From DATEJJ01 sp039649115 (lineage in GTDB: Bacteria; Actinomycetota; Actinomycetes; Mycobacteriales; Micromonosporaceae): 35,637 nt of DNA. Location of the stretch: contig JBBWZQ010000286.1 in assembly GCA_039649115.1 (NCBI GenBank), positions 1-35,637 on the forward strand. The letters run 5' to 3'. This document shows, piece by piece, positions 1 to 10,403 of this stretch (position 1 is the first letter of the stretch; the number at the start of each line of letters is the position of its first letter). A program made the position numbers and the translations under genes. The notes beneath the pieces are model-generated. The model did not search any database. It was not told the DNA's origin and saw only the letters and a list, made by a program, of their open reading frames with translations.

Positions 1-1011
1 TGCTCCAGCGTGGCCCGGGTCGCCGCGATCGACAGCGCGTTGCCGGCCAGCGTGCCCGCCCACCCCGCCCATGTCGACCAGGTCGAGGTCGCGCCGCGCG
101 TCGATGGCGGCGGCGAGGTCGGCGGACAGCCCGTAGGCACCGGCCGGGACGCCGCCCGCGATCGCCTTGCCGATGGTCACCATGTCGGGTGCGAGGCCCC
201 ACGCGCCGGTCGCGCCGCCCGGACCGGCCGAGAACGTGTGCGTCTCGTCGTTGATCAGGTAGGTCCCGTACCGCCGGGTCAGCTCGCGTACCCCGGGCAG
301 GTAACCCGGCTCGGGCAGCACGATGCCGACGTTGGTCAGCGCCGGCTCCATCAGTACGGCGGCCACGTCCCCGTGCGCCAGCTCGCGCGCCAGGCCGGCG
401 AGGTCGTTGAACTCCGCCACCCGGCTGGTCAGTAGCACGTCGTAGGGCGCACCCACGTTGCCCTCCCGGCTGGCCGCCGTGCCTTCCGGGGTCTGCACGA
501 TCAGGGACTCGTCGACCGAGCCGTGGTAGCAGTAGCTGTGGAAGAGGATCTTTGGACGGCCGGTGACCGCACGCAGCAGCCGGATCGCCCAGCGGTTGGC
601 GTCGGTGGCGGTCAGCGTGAAGCTCCAGCAGGGCAGCCCGAACCGGCGGGTCAGTTCCGCACCGACCCAGGACGCGTCCTCGGTCGGCAGCATGGCGGTC
701 AGCCCGCCCAGCTCGGCCACCCGGCGGGTGATCGCGGCGACGGTCGGCTCGGGGGAGTGGCCGGCCATCGCACCGGTGTCGCCGAGGCTGAAGTCGACGT
801 ACCCGATGCCGTCGATGTCGGTCACCCGCGCACCGCGCGCCGTGGCGAGGTAGAGCGGGAAGCCGGCGGCCTTCTTGTTCATCCAGGTCATCGGTACCCG
901 CCCGAACAGGTTCGTGGCGCCGGCGTAGGCGGCCGCGCTGCGGGGGTGGCGGTTCTCATATGCGTCGCGTTCGCGCGCGAGCAGGGCTTTCAGGCGGTCG
1001 CGGTCGATCAT
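1..1011 (-). CDS. Class III PLP aminotransferase (glutamate-1-semialdehyde aminomutase-like), partial, apparent frameshift
   Basis: The reading frame starts at ATG 1011 and runs off the left window edge. The protein begins MIDRDRLKALLARERDAYEN and shows the class III aminotransferase pattern, with a substrate-domain glycine-rich segment (FSLGDTGAMAGHSP) and the cofactor lysine in IGKAIAGG (about Lys282). It should transfer amino groups or shift them within a substrate using pyridoxal phosphate; the substrate is not evident. The expected C-terminal motif GGTLAGNALS is present near base 55, but it reads in a different frame from the rest. The change falls in the C-runs at 55-61, where one extra base would explain it. 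This may be a real pseudogene or a sequencing error. The start is supported by a TAGCTT box six bases upstream, which suggests a leaderless mRNA. It is divergent from dnaE. Confidence 0.8.
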   Translation of the reverse strand, partial: MIDRDRLKALLARERDAYENRHPRSAAAYAGATNLFGRVPMTWMNKKAAGFPLYLATARGARVTDIDGIGYVDFSLGDTGAMAGHSPEPTVAAITRRVAELGGLTAMLPTEDASWVGAELTRRFGLPCWSFTLTATDANRWAIRLLRAVTGRPKILFHSYCYHGSVDESLIVQTPEGTAASREGNVGAPYDVLLTSRVAEFNDLAGLARELAHGDVAAVLMEPALTNVGIVLPEPGYLPGVRELTRRYGTYLINDETHTFSAGPGGATGAWGLAPDMVTIGKAIAGGVPAGAYGLSADLAAAIDARRDLDLVDMGGVGGHAGRQRAVDRGDPGHAGA

Positions 1012-1017
1012 GCGGCG

Positions 1018-1023
1018 AAGCTA
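1018..1023 (-). promoter_or_regulatory. -10 box (TAGCTT) for the aminotransferase
   Basis: TAGCTT on the minus strand fits TANNNT and lies six bases before the ATG at 1011, the spacing expected if transcription starts at the start codon. No ribosome binding site is visible upstream of the gene. Confidence 0.5.
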
Positions 1024-1069
1024 CCACCGCTTGCTGGTGTGCCTCGCTGGAACTGTCCGACCACCGGGC

Positions 1070-1100
1070 TAAGGTGAGTGGGCTCGACATGCGAAGGAGG
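1070..1100 (+). promoter_or_regulatory. dnaE -10 box and ribosome binding site
   Basis: TAAGGT at 1070-1075 fits a TANNNT -10 box, and AAGGAGG at 1094-1100 is a strong Shine-Dalgarno sequence five bases before the GTG at 1106. Unlike its divergent neighbour, dnaE therefore looks like a leadered transcript. No convincing -35 was seen. Confidence 0.55.
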
Positions 1101-1105
1101 TCTCC

Positions 1106-4639
<3,534 letters not shown>

Positions 4640-4664
4640 CCGGCGGGCGTGGGAGGATCGTCGG

Positions 4665-5486
4665 GTGTCCACCCCCAACTTCGACGAACAGCCCCACACC
4701 CCGCCGGCGCAGGACTATCCGACCGCGCAGATCCCGGCGGTCCAGGGCTATCCCGAACCGGGCTACGCCGAGCAGGGCTACGCGGAGCGGGGCTATGCGG
4801 AGCAGGGCTACGCCGAGCAGGGCTACGCCGAGCAGGACCATCCGGCCGCCGGTTGGTCGCAGCCGCCCGTGGAGCCCGGGGCCGAGGAGCCGAAGCAGGC
4901 AGGCCGTGAGGTGGGCATCGCTGCCGTCGTGGCGGCCGTGATCGCGGCGCTGGGACTCGGGCTGGGCGCCATCTGGTCGGCCGTCGCGCCGTGGGTACCC
5001 GCCATGCGGACCGCCGATGGGGCGATCCTCGCCCAGCCGGAGCAGGAGCAGATGATCGCCGGCGAAGGCTGGTACCTGATCATCACGGTGCTCGCCGGCG
5101 TCGCCGTCGCCGTGCTCGCGTGGCTGCTGCTGCGCCGGCACCGCGGGGTTCCCGTCCTTCTCGGGATGGTGGTCGGCAGCGTCGCGGCGGGGCTCCTCGC
5201 GTTCTGGCTGGGCCACCACATCGGCCTGTCCCACGCCCGGTACCTGGCCGACCACGCGGCAGTAGGCACCACGTTCTCGATACCGCCCAACCTGCGCGCG
5301 CAGCAGGTGGGGCTGTGGCAGGGCTGGCTGCCGTACGTCAAGGGCGACGTGCTCGCCATGGCGATCGCCGCGGTGGTCACCTACATCCTGCTCGCCGGCT
5401 TCTCGCAGTACCCGACGCTGCGCCCCGCCCCGCGCCCCGCCGAACAGGTCGACGAGCCGGCGGCCCCGGTCAATTCGGGCTGGTAG
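4665..5486 (+). CDS. Membrane protein with N-terminal GYAEQ repeats (DUF2567-like)
   Basis: This 273-residue protein has a proline-, tyrosine- and glutamine-rich cytoplasmic-type head (about residues 1-80) containing tandem GYAEQ repeats. Four hydrophobic segments follow, at roughly 84-110, 137-158, 163-188 and 228-248, with a longer loop between segments 3 and 4. The topology resembles the actinobacterial DUF2567 membrane proteins, but that assignment is tentative and no function is known. The GTG at 4665 is preceded by GGGAGGA about nine bases upstream. It lies 25 bases after dnaE and could be cotranscribed with it. Its last 17 bases overlap the 3' end of the convergent Lon-domain gene. Confidence 0.8.
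   Translation: MSTPNFDEQPHTPPAQDYPTAQIPAVQGYPEPGYAEQGYAERGYAEQGYAEQGYAEQDHPAAGWSQPPVEPGAEEPKQAGREVGIAAVVAAVIAALGLGLGAIWSAVAPWVPAMRTADGAILAQPEQEQMIAGEGWYLIITVLAGVAVAVLAWLLLRRHRGVPVLLGMVVGSVAAGLLAFWLGHHIGLSHARYLADHAAVGTTFSIPPNLRAQQVGLWQGWLPYVKGDVLAMAIAAVVTYILLAGFSQYPTLRPAPRPAEQVDEPAAPVNSGW
4761..4835 (+). repeat. Five tandem 15-bp repeats encoding GYAEQ/R
   Basis: Five contiguous 15-bp units (4761, 4776, 4791, 4806, 4821) each encode Gly-Tyr-Ala-Glu-Gln or Arg. A diverged unit (GYPEP) lies just before at 4746-4760. Units differ mostly at synonymous third positions, so the amino-acid pattern seems to be kept. Confidence 0.9.
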
Positions 5487-6153
5487 CGACGGCGAGTTCC
5501 GGCAGGGGTACCGGGACCGCGCGCACCTGGCGCAGCAGTACCACCTCGCGACCGAGCAGCCGGCGCTCGGTCCGCAGCCGGCTCGCCGCGTCCGGCGCGG
5601 CCAGCAGCGCCTGGCGCTCCGCCAGCGGAAGCGCCGCGGTCGCGGCGATCAGGTGGGACAGTACGACCGGATCGTCCGGTACCTGCTCGCCCGCCTCATC
5701 CGGGCGGATCAGGCGCAGGTACCGCTGGAACAGGGCGAGCAGGCCCGGGGTCAGCCGGTCCGCCTCGCCCGGCGGCCCCTCGGGCTCGTCGAGCCACTCG
5801 ACGTCGGCGATGAGGTACGGCGCGACATTCGGCTCGATCTTCTTGATGGCGAACCGGCGCCGCCCCACCGTGACCAGGTCGAACCGGCCGTCCTGATGCT
5901 CGGTCACCTGCCGGATCTCGGCGCTGCACCCCACCTCGTGCAGGGTCAGCGTGGTGGTGTCGCCGGAGTGGTGGTCGACCTCCCAGCCGCGCTGGATGGC
6001 CACGACCCCGAACTCGCGCGGGGTGCCGTCGGGCAGCGCGAGCAGGTGCCGCACCAGCGCGCGGTAGCGCTCCTCGAAGACGGTCAGCGGCATGACCAAC
6101 CCCGGGAACAGCACGGTTCCCAGGGGAAACATCGGAAGGCCGCCGGACGCCAC
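5470..6153 (-). CDS. Lon N-terminal (substrate-binding) domain protein
   Basis: This 227-residue protein consists of a LON substrate-binding domain without the ATPase and protease parts of Lon. It opens with FPLGTVLFPGLVMPLTVFEE, the hallmark of this domain, followed by RYRALV and GVVAIQRG. A helical C-terminal half contains LTPGLLALFQRYLRL. Stand-alone proteins of this kind are common in actinobacteria; their role, perhaps binding damaged or unfolded protein, is not established. The GTG at 6153 is chosen because a TAGGCT box sits seven bases upstream and it leaves only eight residues before the conserved domain. A much longer in-frame opening extends upstream across hisD, but that part is an antisense shadow. 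It is divergent from hisD and overlaps the previous gene's end by 17 bases. Confidence 0.9.
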   Translation of the reverse strand: MASGGLPMFPLGTVLFPGLVMPLTVFEERYRALVRHLLALPDGTPREFGVVAIQRGWEVDHHSGDTTTLTLHEVGCSAEIRQVTEHQDGRFDLVTVGRRRFAIKKIEPNVAPYLIADVEWLDEPEGPPGEADRLTPGLLALFQRYLRLIRPDEAGEQVPDDPVVLSHLIAATAALPLAERQALLAAPDAASRLRTERRLLGREVVLLRQVRAVPVPLPELAVATSPN

Positions 6154-6160
6154 GAGGCCG

Positions 6161-6166
6161 AGCCTA
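6161..6166 (-). promoter_or_regulatory. -10 box (TAGGCT) for the Lon-domain gene
   Basis: TAGGCT on the minus strand fits TANNNT and lies seven bases before the GTG at 6153, consistent with leaderless transcription. Confidence 0.5.
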
Positions 6167-6189
6167 GCGGTCGGCCCTCGATCACGGCA

Positions 6190-6275
6190 GCGGGCGGCGC
6201 TCCGCCGGGAGGAGCGGCCATCGGCGGCGCTCGCCTGTGGCGGCCTCCGCCGGGAGGAGCGGCCTTCGGCCGCAC
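6190..6275. repeat. Intergenic hairpin repeats upstream of hisD
   Basis: A 20-bp word beginning CTCCGCCGGGAGGAG occurs at 6200-6219 and again at 6245-6264, 45 bp apart. Each copy contains the inverted pair GCTCC/GGAGC or CTCC/GGAG, and each is followed by a short GGCCNTCGGC(C/G)GC palindrome-like tail. The pair lies between the divergent Lon-domain gene and hisD, just upstream of the hisD -10 box. It looks like a REP-type element; a regulatory role is only possible. Confidence 0.65.
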
Positions 6276-6281
6276 TAGACT
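6276..6281 (+). promoter_or_regulatory. hisD operon -10 box (TAGACT)
   Basis: TAGACT fits TANNNT and lies seven bases before the GTG at 6289, so the histidine operon mRNA probably begins at the hisD start codon. No ribosome binding site precedes the gene. No classical -35 is seen; the expected position falls in the repeat copy at 6245-6264. Confidence 0.55.
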
Positions 6282-6288
6282 CTGTGGC

Positions 6289-7599
6289 GTGTTGAACCGG
6301 ATGGACCTGCGGGTCGCGGCCGGCCAGCCGCCCCTCGACCGGATGGCGCTGCGCGGCCTGCTGCCCCGTGCCGATCTCGACGTGTCCGCCGCGGTGGAGC
6401 GGATGCGCCCGGTGGTCGAGGCGGTGCGGGACCGTGGCGCCGCCGCCGTCCGCGAGGCCACCGTCCGCTTCGACGGGGTGGCGCTGCCGGCGCTGCGGGT
6501 ACCGGCCGAGGCCCTGAAGATCGCCGAGCACGATCTCGACCCGGCCGTACGCGACGCCCTCGGCGTGTCCATCGAGCGCGCCCGGCTGGTACACCAGGGG
6601 CAGCGCCGGGACGACGTGCGGACCCGGGTGGTCCCCGGCGGCAGCGTCACGCAGCGCTGGCGCCCGGTCGGCCGGGTCGGGCTCTACGTGCCCGGCGGGT
6701 TGGCGCCGCTGCAGTCCAGCGTCGTGATGAACGTGGTGCCCGCGCAGGTGGCGGGCGTCGAGTCGATCGCGGTCAGCAGCCCGCCCCGGCGCGACACCGG
6801 CCTGCCGCACCCGAACATCCTGGCGGCCTGCGCGCTGCTCGGCGTCGACGAGGTGTACGCGGTCGGCGGGGCACAGGCGATCGCGATGTTCGCGTACGGC
6901 ACGGACGAGTCCGAGCCGGTCGACCTCATCACCGGCCCGGGCAACATCTGGGTGACCGCCGCCAAGCGGCTGGTACGCGGCGTGGTGGGCATCGACGCCG
7001 AGGCCGGACCGACCGAGATCGCGGTGCTGGCCGACGAGACCGCGGACCCGGTGCACGTGGCGGCCGACCTGATCAGCCAGGCCGAGCACGACCCGCTCGC
7101 CGCCAGCGTGCTGGTCACCACGTCGGAGGAGCTGCTGGCGGCGGTCGAGCGGGAGCTGGCCCGGAGGGTACCGGCGACCCGGCACGCCGAGCGGATCACC
7201 GCGGCGCTGACCGGTACCCAGTCCGCCGCCGTACTGGTCGACGACCTCGACGCGGGCCTGCGGGTGGCGGACGCGTACGCGGCGGAGCACCTGGAGATCC
7301 AGACCAGGGACGCGCGCGGCGTGGCCGAGCGGGTACGCAACGCGGGCGCCATCTTCGTCGGTCCCTGGTCGCCGGTCTCGCTCGGCGACTACTGCGCCGG
7401 TTCCAACCACGTGCTGCCCACCGGCGGCTGCGCCCGGCACTCGTCCGGGCTGTCGGTGCAGGCGTTCCTGCGGGGAGTGCAGCTGATCGAGTACGACGAG
7501 GCGGCGCTGCGCGACGTGTCCCGGCACGTGCTCGCGCTCGCGCAGGCGGAGGACCTGCCGGCGCACGGCGAGGCCGTGACGGCGAGGTTCGCCTCGTGA
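6289..7599 (+). CDS. hisD: Histidinol dehydrogenase
   Basis: This 436-residue enzyme carries out the last two steps of histidine biosynthesis, oxidising L-histidinol to L-histidine with NAD and a zinc ion. Visible motifs are GRVGLYVPGG, the dehydrogenase segment ITGPGNIWVTAAKR, SQAEHD (zinc ligands), the catalytic Glu333-His334 in YAAEHLEI, GDYCAGSNHVLPTGG and a C-terminal HGEAVTAR. Length is normal for the family. The start is GTG 6289 (then LNRMDLR), which matches the usual N-terminus and sits seven bases after a -10 box. The frame stays open far upstream, but that part has no homology-like content. It is the first gene of the operon and overlaps hisC by four bases (GTGA). Confidence 0.97.
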   Translation: MLNRMDLRVAAGQPPLDRMALRGLLPRADLDVSAAVERMRPVVEAVRDRGAAAVREATVRFDGVALPALRVPAEALKIAEHDLDPAVRDALGVSIERARLVHQGQRRDDVRTRVVPGGSVTQRWRPVGRVGLYVPGGLAPLQSSVVMNVVPAQVAGVESIAVSSPPRRDTGLPHPNILAACALLGVDEVYAVGGAQAIAMFAYGTDESEPVDLITGPGNIWVTAAKRLVRGVVGIDAEAGPTEIAVLADETADPVHVAADLISQAEHDPLAASVLVTTSEELLAAVERELARRVPATRHAERITAALTGTQSAAVLVDDLDAGLRVADAYAAEHLEIQTRDARGVAERVRNAGAIFVGPWSPVSLGDYCAGSNHVLPTGGCARHSSGLSVQAFLRGVQLIEYDEAALRDVSRHVLALAQAEDLPAHGEAVTARFAS

Positions 7600-8684
7600 G
7601 CGGGGTGGCCGACCTGCCGATCAGGGAGGAGCTGCGCGGGCTGCGCCCGTACGGGGCACCGCAGCTGGAGGTCGCGGTGCGGCTGAACACCAACGAAAAC
7701 TCGTACTCCGTGCCCGACGAGGTGGTCTCGGCGATCGAGAAGGCGCTCGCGGCCACGCTGCGGGACCTCAACCGCTACCCCGATCGGGACGCGCTCGCGC
7801 TGCGCGAGGACCTCGCGACGTACCTCAACCGGGAGCGCCCGGATCCGCGGCTGACCGGGGCCGGGGTCTGGGCGGCCAACGGCTCCAACGAGGTGCAGCA
7901 GCAACTGCTGCAGGTCTTCGGCGGTCCCGGGCGCACCGCGCTGGGCTTCACCCCGGCGTACTCGATGCACCCGCTGCTGGCCGTGGCCACCGGTACCCGG
8001 TGGATCGACGGCCGGCGCGGCGCGGACTTCGGCCTGACCGCGGACAGCGCGGTGGAGCAGGTCCGGCAGGCCCGTCCCGATCTGGTCTTCCTCTGCTCGC
8101 CCAACAACCCCACCGGTACCGCACTGCCATTGTCCATTGTGGAGGCGGTGTCGGGCGTGGCGCCCGGCGTGGTCGTGGTGGACGAGGCCTACGCCGAATT
8201 CCGCCGGCCCGGCACGCCGACCGCGCTGTCGGCGCTTGCGGGACACCCGCGGCTGGTGGTGACGCGCACGATGAGCAAGGCGTTCGCGTTCGCCGGTGGG
8301 CGCCTCGGCTACCTGGCCGCCGATCCGTCCATTGTGGACGCGGTGCAGCTGGTCCGCCTGCCGTACCACCTCTCCGCGCTGACCCAGGCCGCGGCGCGGG
8401 CCGCGCTGGCGCACGCCGACACGCTGCTGGCCACGGTCGACGCGATCAAGCGGCAGCGCGACCGGATCGTCAAGCAGGTGCGCAAGCTCGGCCTCACCGC
8501 GGCGGACAGCGACGCCAACTTCGTCCTCTTCGGACAGTTCCGGGACCAGAAGGCGATCTGGCAGGCGCTGCTGACCCGGCAGGTGCTGGTGCGCGACGTC
8601 GGGCTGGCCGGCTGGCTGCGGGTGACCGCCGGTACGCCGGCCGAGACCGACGCGTTCCTCGCCGCACTCAAGGAGTTGCTCTGA
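7596..8684 (+). CDS. hisC: Histidinol-phosphate aminotransferase
   Basis: This 362-residue class I/II PLP aminotransferase converts imidazole-acetol phosphate to L-histidinol phosphate using glutamate. It has the N-terminal RLNTNENSYSVP motif, the substrate and PLP segments NGSNEVQQQLLQ and CSPNNPTGTALP, VVDEAYAEF, and the cofactor lysine in RTMSKAFAFAG (Lys228), then GRLGYL. Length is typical. The GTG start overlaps the hisD stop (GTGA), and its stop overlaps the hisB start (ATGA), so translation is likely coupled. Two copies of the recurring GTCCANNNTGGAC-type word fall inside this gene (8132 and 8327), both using the Ile codon ATT. Confidence 0.97.
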   Translation: MSGVADLPIREELRGLRPYGAPQLEVAVRLNTNENSYSVPDEVVSAIEKALAATLRDLNRYPDRDALALREDLATYLNRERPDPRLTGAGVWAANGSNEVQQQLLQVFGGPGRTALGFTPAYSMHPLLAVATGTRWIDGRRGADFGLTADSAVEQVRQARPDLVFLCSPNNPTGTALPLSIVEAVSGVAPGVVVVDEAYAEFRRPGTPTALSALAGHPRLVVTRTMSKAFAFAGGRLGYLAADPSIVDAVQLVRLPYHLSALTQAAARAALAHADTLLATVDAIKRQRDRIVKQVRKLGLTAADSDANFVLFGQFRDQKAIWQALLTRQVLVRDVGLAGWLRVTAGTPAETDAFLAALKELL

Positions 8685-9292
8685 TGGCCCGCACGGCACG
8701 CGTGGAGCGCACGACGGGGGAGACGAAGGTACTCGTCGAGCTGGACCTCGACGGCACCGGCACCGCGGACGTCAGCACCGGCGTCGGCTTCTTCGACCAC
8801 ATGCTCGGGCAGATCGCCCGGCACGGCGCCGTCGACCTGCGAGTGTCCACTGTGGGCGACCTGGAGGTGGACGCCCACCACACGGTCGAGGACACCGCGC
8901 TCGCGCTGGGCGCGGCACTGGCCGGGGCGCTGGGCGACAAGAAGGGCATCCGGCGGTACGGCAGCGCGCTGATCCCGCTCGACGAGGTGCTGGTACAGGC
9001 GGCGGTCGACCTGTCCGGGCGCCCCTACGTGGTGCACGAGGAGCCGGCCCTGCCGCCCACCATCGGGCCGGTCTACCCGACCAGCATGACCCGGCACATC
9101 TGGGAGTCGCTGGGGCACGCGGCACGGATCACCCTGCACGTCTCGGTCCTGCGCGCGGCGCGCCCCGGCGTGGCGCCCGACGCCCACCACGTGGTGGAGG
9201 CGCAGTTCAAGGCGTTCGCGCGGGCGCTGCGCGAGGCGGTGGCGTTCGACGCGCGGTCGGCGGGGGTGCCCAGCACCAAGGGCGTGTTGTAG
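8684..9292 (+). CDS. hisB: Imidazoleglycerol-phosphate dehydratase
   Basis: This 202-residue enzyme dehydrates imidazole glycerol phosphate to imidazole-acetol phosphate. It has the paired manganese-binding motifs DAHHTVED near residue 67 and DAHHVVEAQFKAFARALREA near residue 167, the duplicated half-domain signature of the family, and GVGFFDHML near the start. It is monofunctional, without the phosphatase domain of enterobacterial HisB. The ATG overlaps the hisC stop. The stop codon TAG is followed immediately by the ATG of the next small gene. Confidence 0.97.
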   Translation: MARTARVERTTGETKVLVELDLDGTGTADVSTGVGFFDHMLGQIARHGAVDLRVSTVGDLEVDAHHTVEDTALALGAALAGALGDKKGIRRYGSALIPLDEVLVQAAVDLSGRPYVVHEEPALPPTIGPVYPTSMTRHIWESLGHAARITLHVSVLRAARPGVAPDAHHVVEAQFKAFARALREAVAFDARSAGVPSTKGVL

Positions 9293-9460
9293 ATGCTGCC
9301 CGTGGTGCTGTGTGCGCTGGGCGGCGTTCTGCTGGGCGGCGCGTGGTCGCTGCGCGGGCAGGGCGCCGGCACGGCGACCGTCGTTGTGGTCGCGCTCCTC
9401 GGCCTGCTCGCACTCGCCGGCGGCGTGGCCTGGCTGCTGCCGAAGGGTGTGTTCGGGTGA
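9293..9460 (+). CDS. Small two-helix membrane protein in the his operon
   Basis: This 55-residue ORF begins MLPVVLCALGGVLLGGAWSL and has two predicted membrane helices (about 2-18 and 28-49), joined by a short loop with RGQG. Its ATG directly abuts the hisB stop codon, and its TGA overlaps the hisH GTG, so it fills the hisB-hisH gap exactly. That tight packing is the main evidence that it is translated. I do not recognise a family or a function, and nothing links it chemically to histidine synthesis. Confidence 0.65.
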   Translation: MLPVVLCALGGVLLGGAWSLRGQGAGTATVVVVALLGLLALAGGVAWLLPKGVFG

Positions 9461-10068
9461 CCAGAAGCGTGGTGGTGCTGGACCACGGGTCGGGAAACCT
9501 GCGGTCGGCGGAGCGGGCGCTGGTCCGCGCCGGTGCGCGGGTCACCGTCACACCGGACCTGGCCGCCGCGGCCGCGGCCGACGGCCTTGTGGTACCGGGC
9601 GTGGGCGCGTACGCGGCCTGCCTGGTGGGCTTCGTCGCGCTGGGCGCCGGCCCGGTGATCGCCGCCCGGGTGGCGGACGAGCGGCCGGTCCTCGGCATCT
9701 GCGTCGGCATGCAGGTGCTGTTCGACGTCGGCGAGGAGCACGGCGTGGTCACCAAGGGCCTCGGGCTGCTGCCCGGCGCGGTGACCCGGTTGACCGCGCA
9801 GCGCGTGCCGCACATGGGCTGGAACACGGTCGCCGCACCGGAGGGCTCGCGGCTGTTCGCCGGGGTATCCGAGGGCACCCGTTTCTACTTCGTGCACTCG
9901 TACGCGGCGAGCCCGGTCGAGGGCCAGGGACTGGTGGCGCTGACCGTCCACGGTGGATCGTTCGTGGCGGCGGCGGAGCGCGGTCCACTGTGGGCCACCC
10001 AGTTCCACCCGGAGAAGTCCGGCGATGCCGGCGCCGCCCTGCTGCGCAACTGGGTGACCCAGTTGTGA
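9457..10068 (+). CDS. hisH: Imidazole glycerol phosphate synthase, glutamine amidotransferase subunit
   Basis: This 203-residue class I glutaminase supplies ammonia to HisF for making imidazole glycerol phosphate and AICAR. The catalytic triad is visible: Cys82 in GICVGMQ, and His184 with Glu186 in QFHPEKSG. The N-terminus (VVLDHGSGNLRS) and the oxyanion segment VPGVGAY are typical. The GTG start overlaps the stop of the preceding small membrane ORF (GTGA), and its own stop overlaps the GTG of the next ORF. Its partner hisF lies three genes downstream. Confidence 0.95.
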   Translation: MTRSVVVLDHGSGNLRSAERALVRAGARVTVTPDLAAAAAADGLVVPGVGAYAACLVGFVALGAGPVIAARVADERPVLGICVGMQVLFDVGEEHGVVTKGLGLLPGAVTRLTAQRVPHMGWNTVAAPEGSRLFAGVSEGTRFYFVHSYAASPVEGQGLVALTVHGGSFVAAAERGPLWATQFHPEKSGDAGAALLRNWVTQL

Positions 10069-10388
10069 GTCGGGAGCGGGCCGCGCTGCGTGCCGCGAGG
10101 CTGGCCCAGGCGGAGAAGGAGCGGGCCGGCCGGGCGCGCGCCGCCGCCCGGCGGGTCAAGCGCCAGCGGCTCGCCCGCGCCCTGAAGCCGCGGCTGCCCG
10201 ACCGCCGCACCGGCCGGCTGTACCCGCGCCGCACCCGTACCCAGCGCATCACGATCGTGATCGTCGCGGGCCTCGCACTCGGCGCGATCTGGTGGAGGTT
10301 CGACGGGCTGGCCACCCGGATCGCGCTGTCGGCACTGGTCCTGCTGGCGTTGCCTGCCATGATCGTGCTGACGCTGGACCGTCGCTGA
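10065..10388 (+). CDS. Small basic membrane protein in the his operon
   Basis: This 107-residue ORF has a strongly basic, arginine- and alanine-rich N-terminal half (MSRERAALRAARLAQAEKER and onward, helical and coiled-coil-like, to about residue 55). Two hydrophobic segments follow at about 63-77 and 85-102, ending LTLDRR. Proteins of this shape are found between hisH and priA in other actinobacteria as far as I recall, with no assigned role. The GTG start overlaps the hisH stop by four bases; priA follows 15 bases later. A membrane-anchored, nucleic-acid- or ribosome-facing basic tail is possible but only inferred. Confidence 0.7.
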   Translation: MSRERAALRAARLAQAEKERAGRARAAARRVKRQRLARALKPRLPDRRTGRLYPRRTRTQRITIVIVAGLALGAIWWRFDGLATRIALSALVLLALPAMIVLTLDRR

Positions 10389-10403
10389 CCCGCTGGAGGC
10401 CCG

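Noticed and set aside
6154..7566. The extended N-terminus of the Lon-domain reading frame.
   Set aside because: This part is antisense to hisD and the intergenic repeats; the Lon domain starts right after the GTG at 6153, which has its own -10 box.
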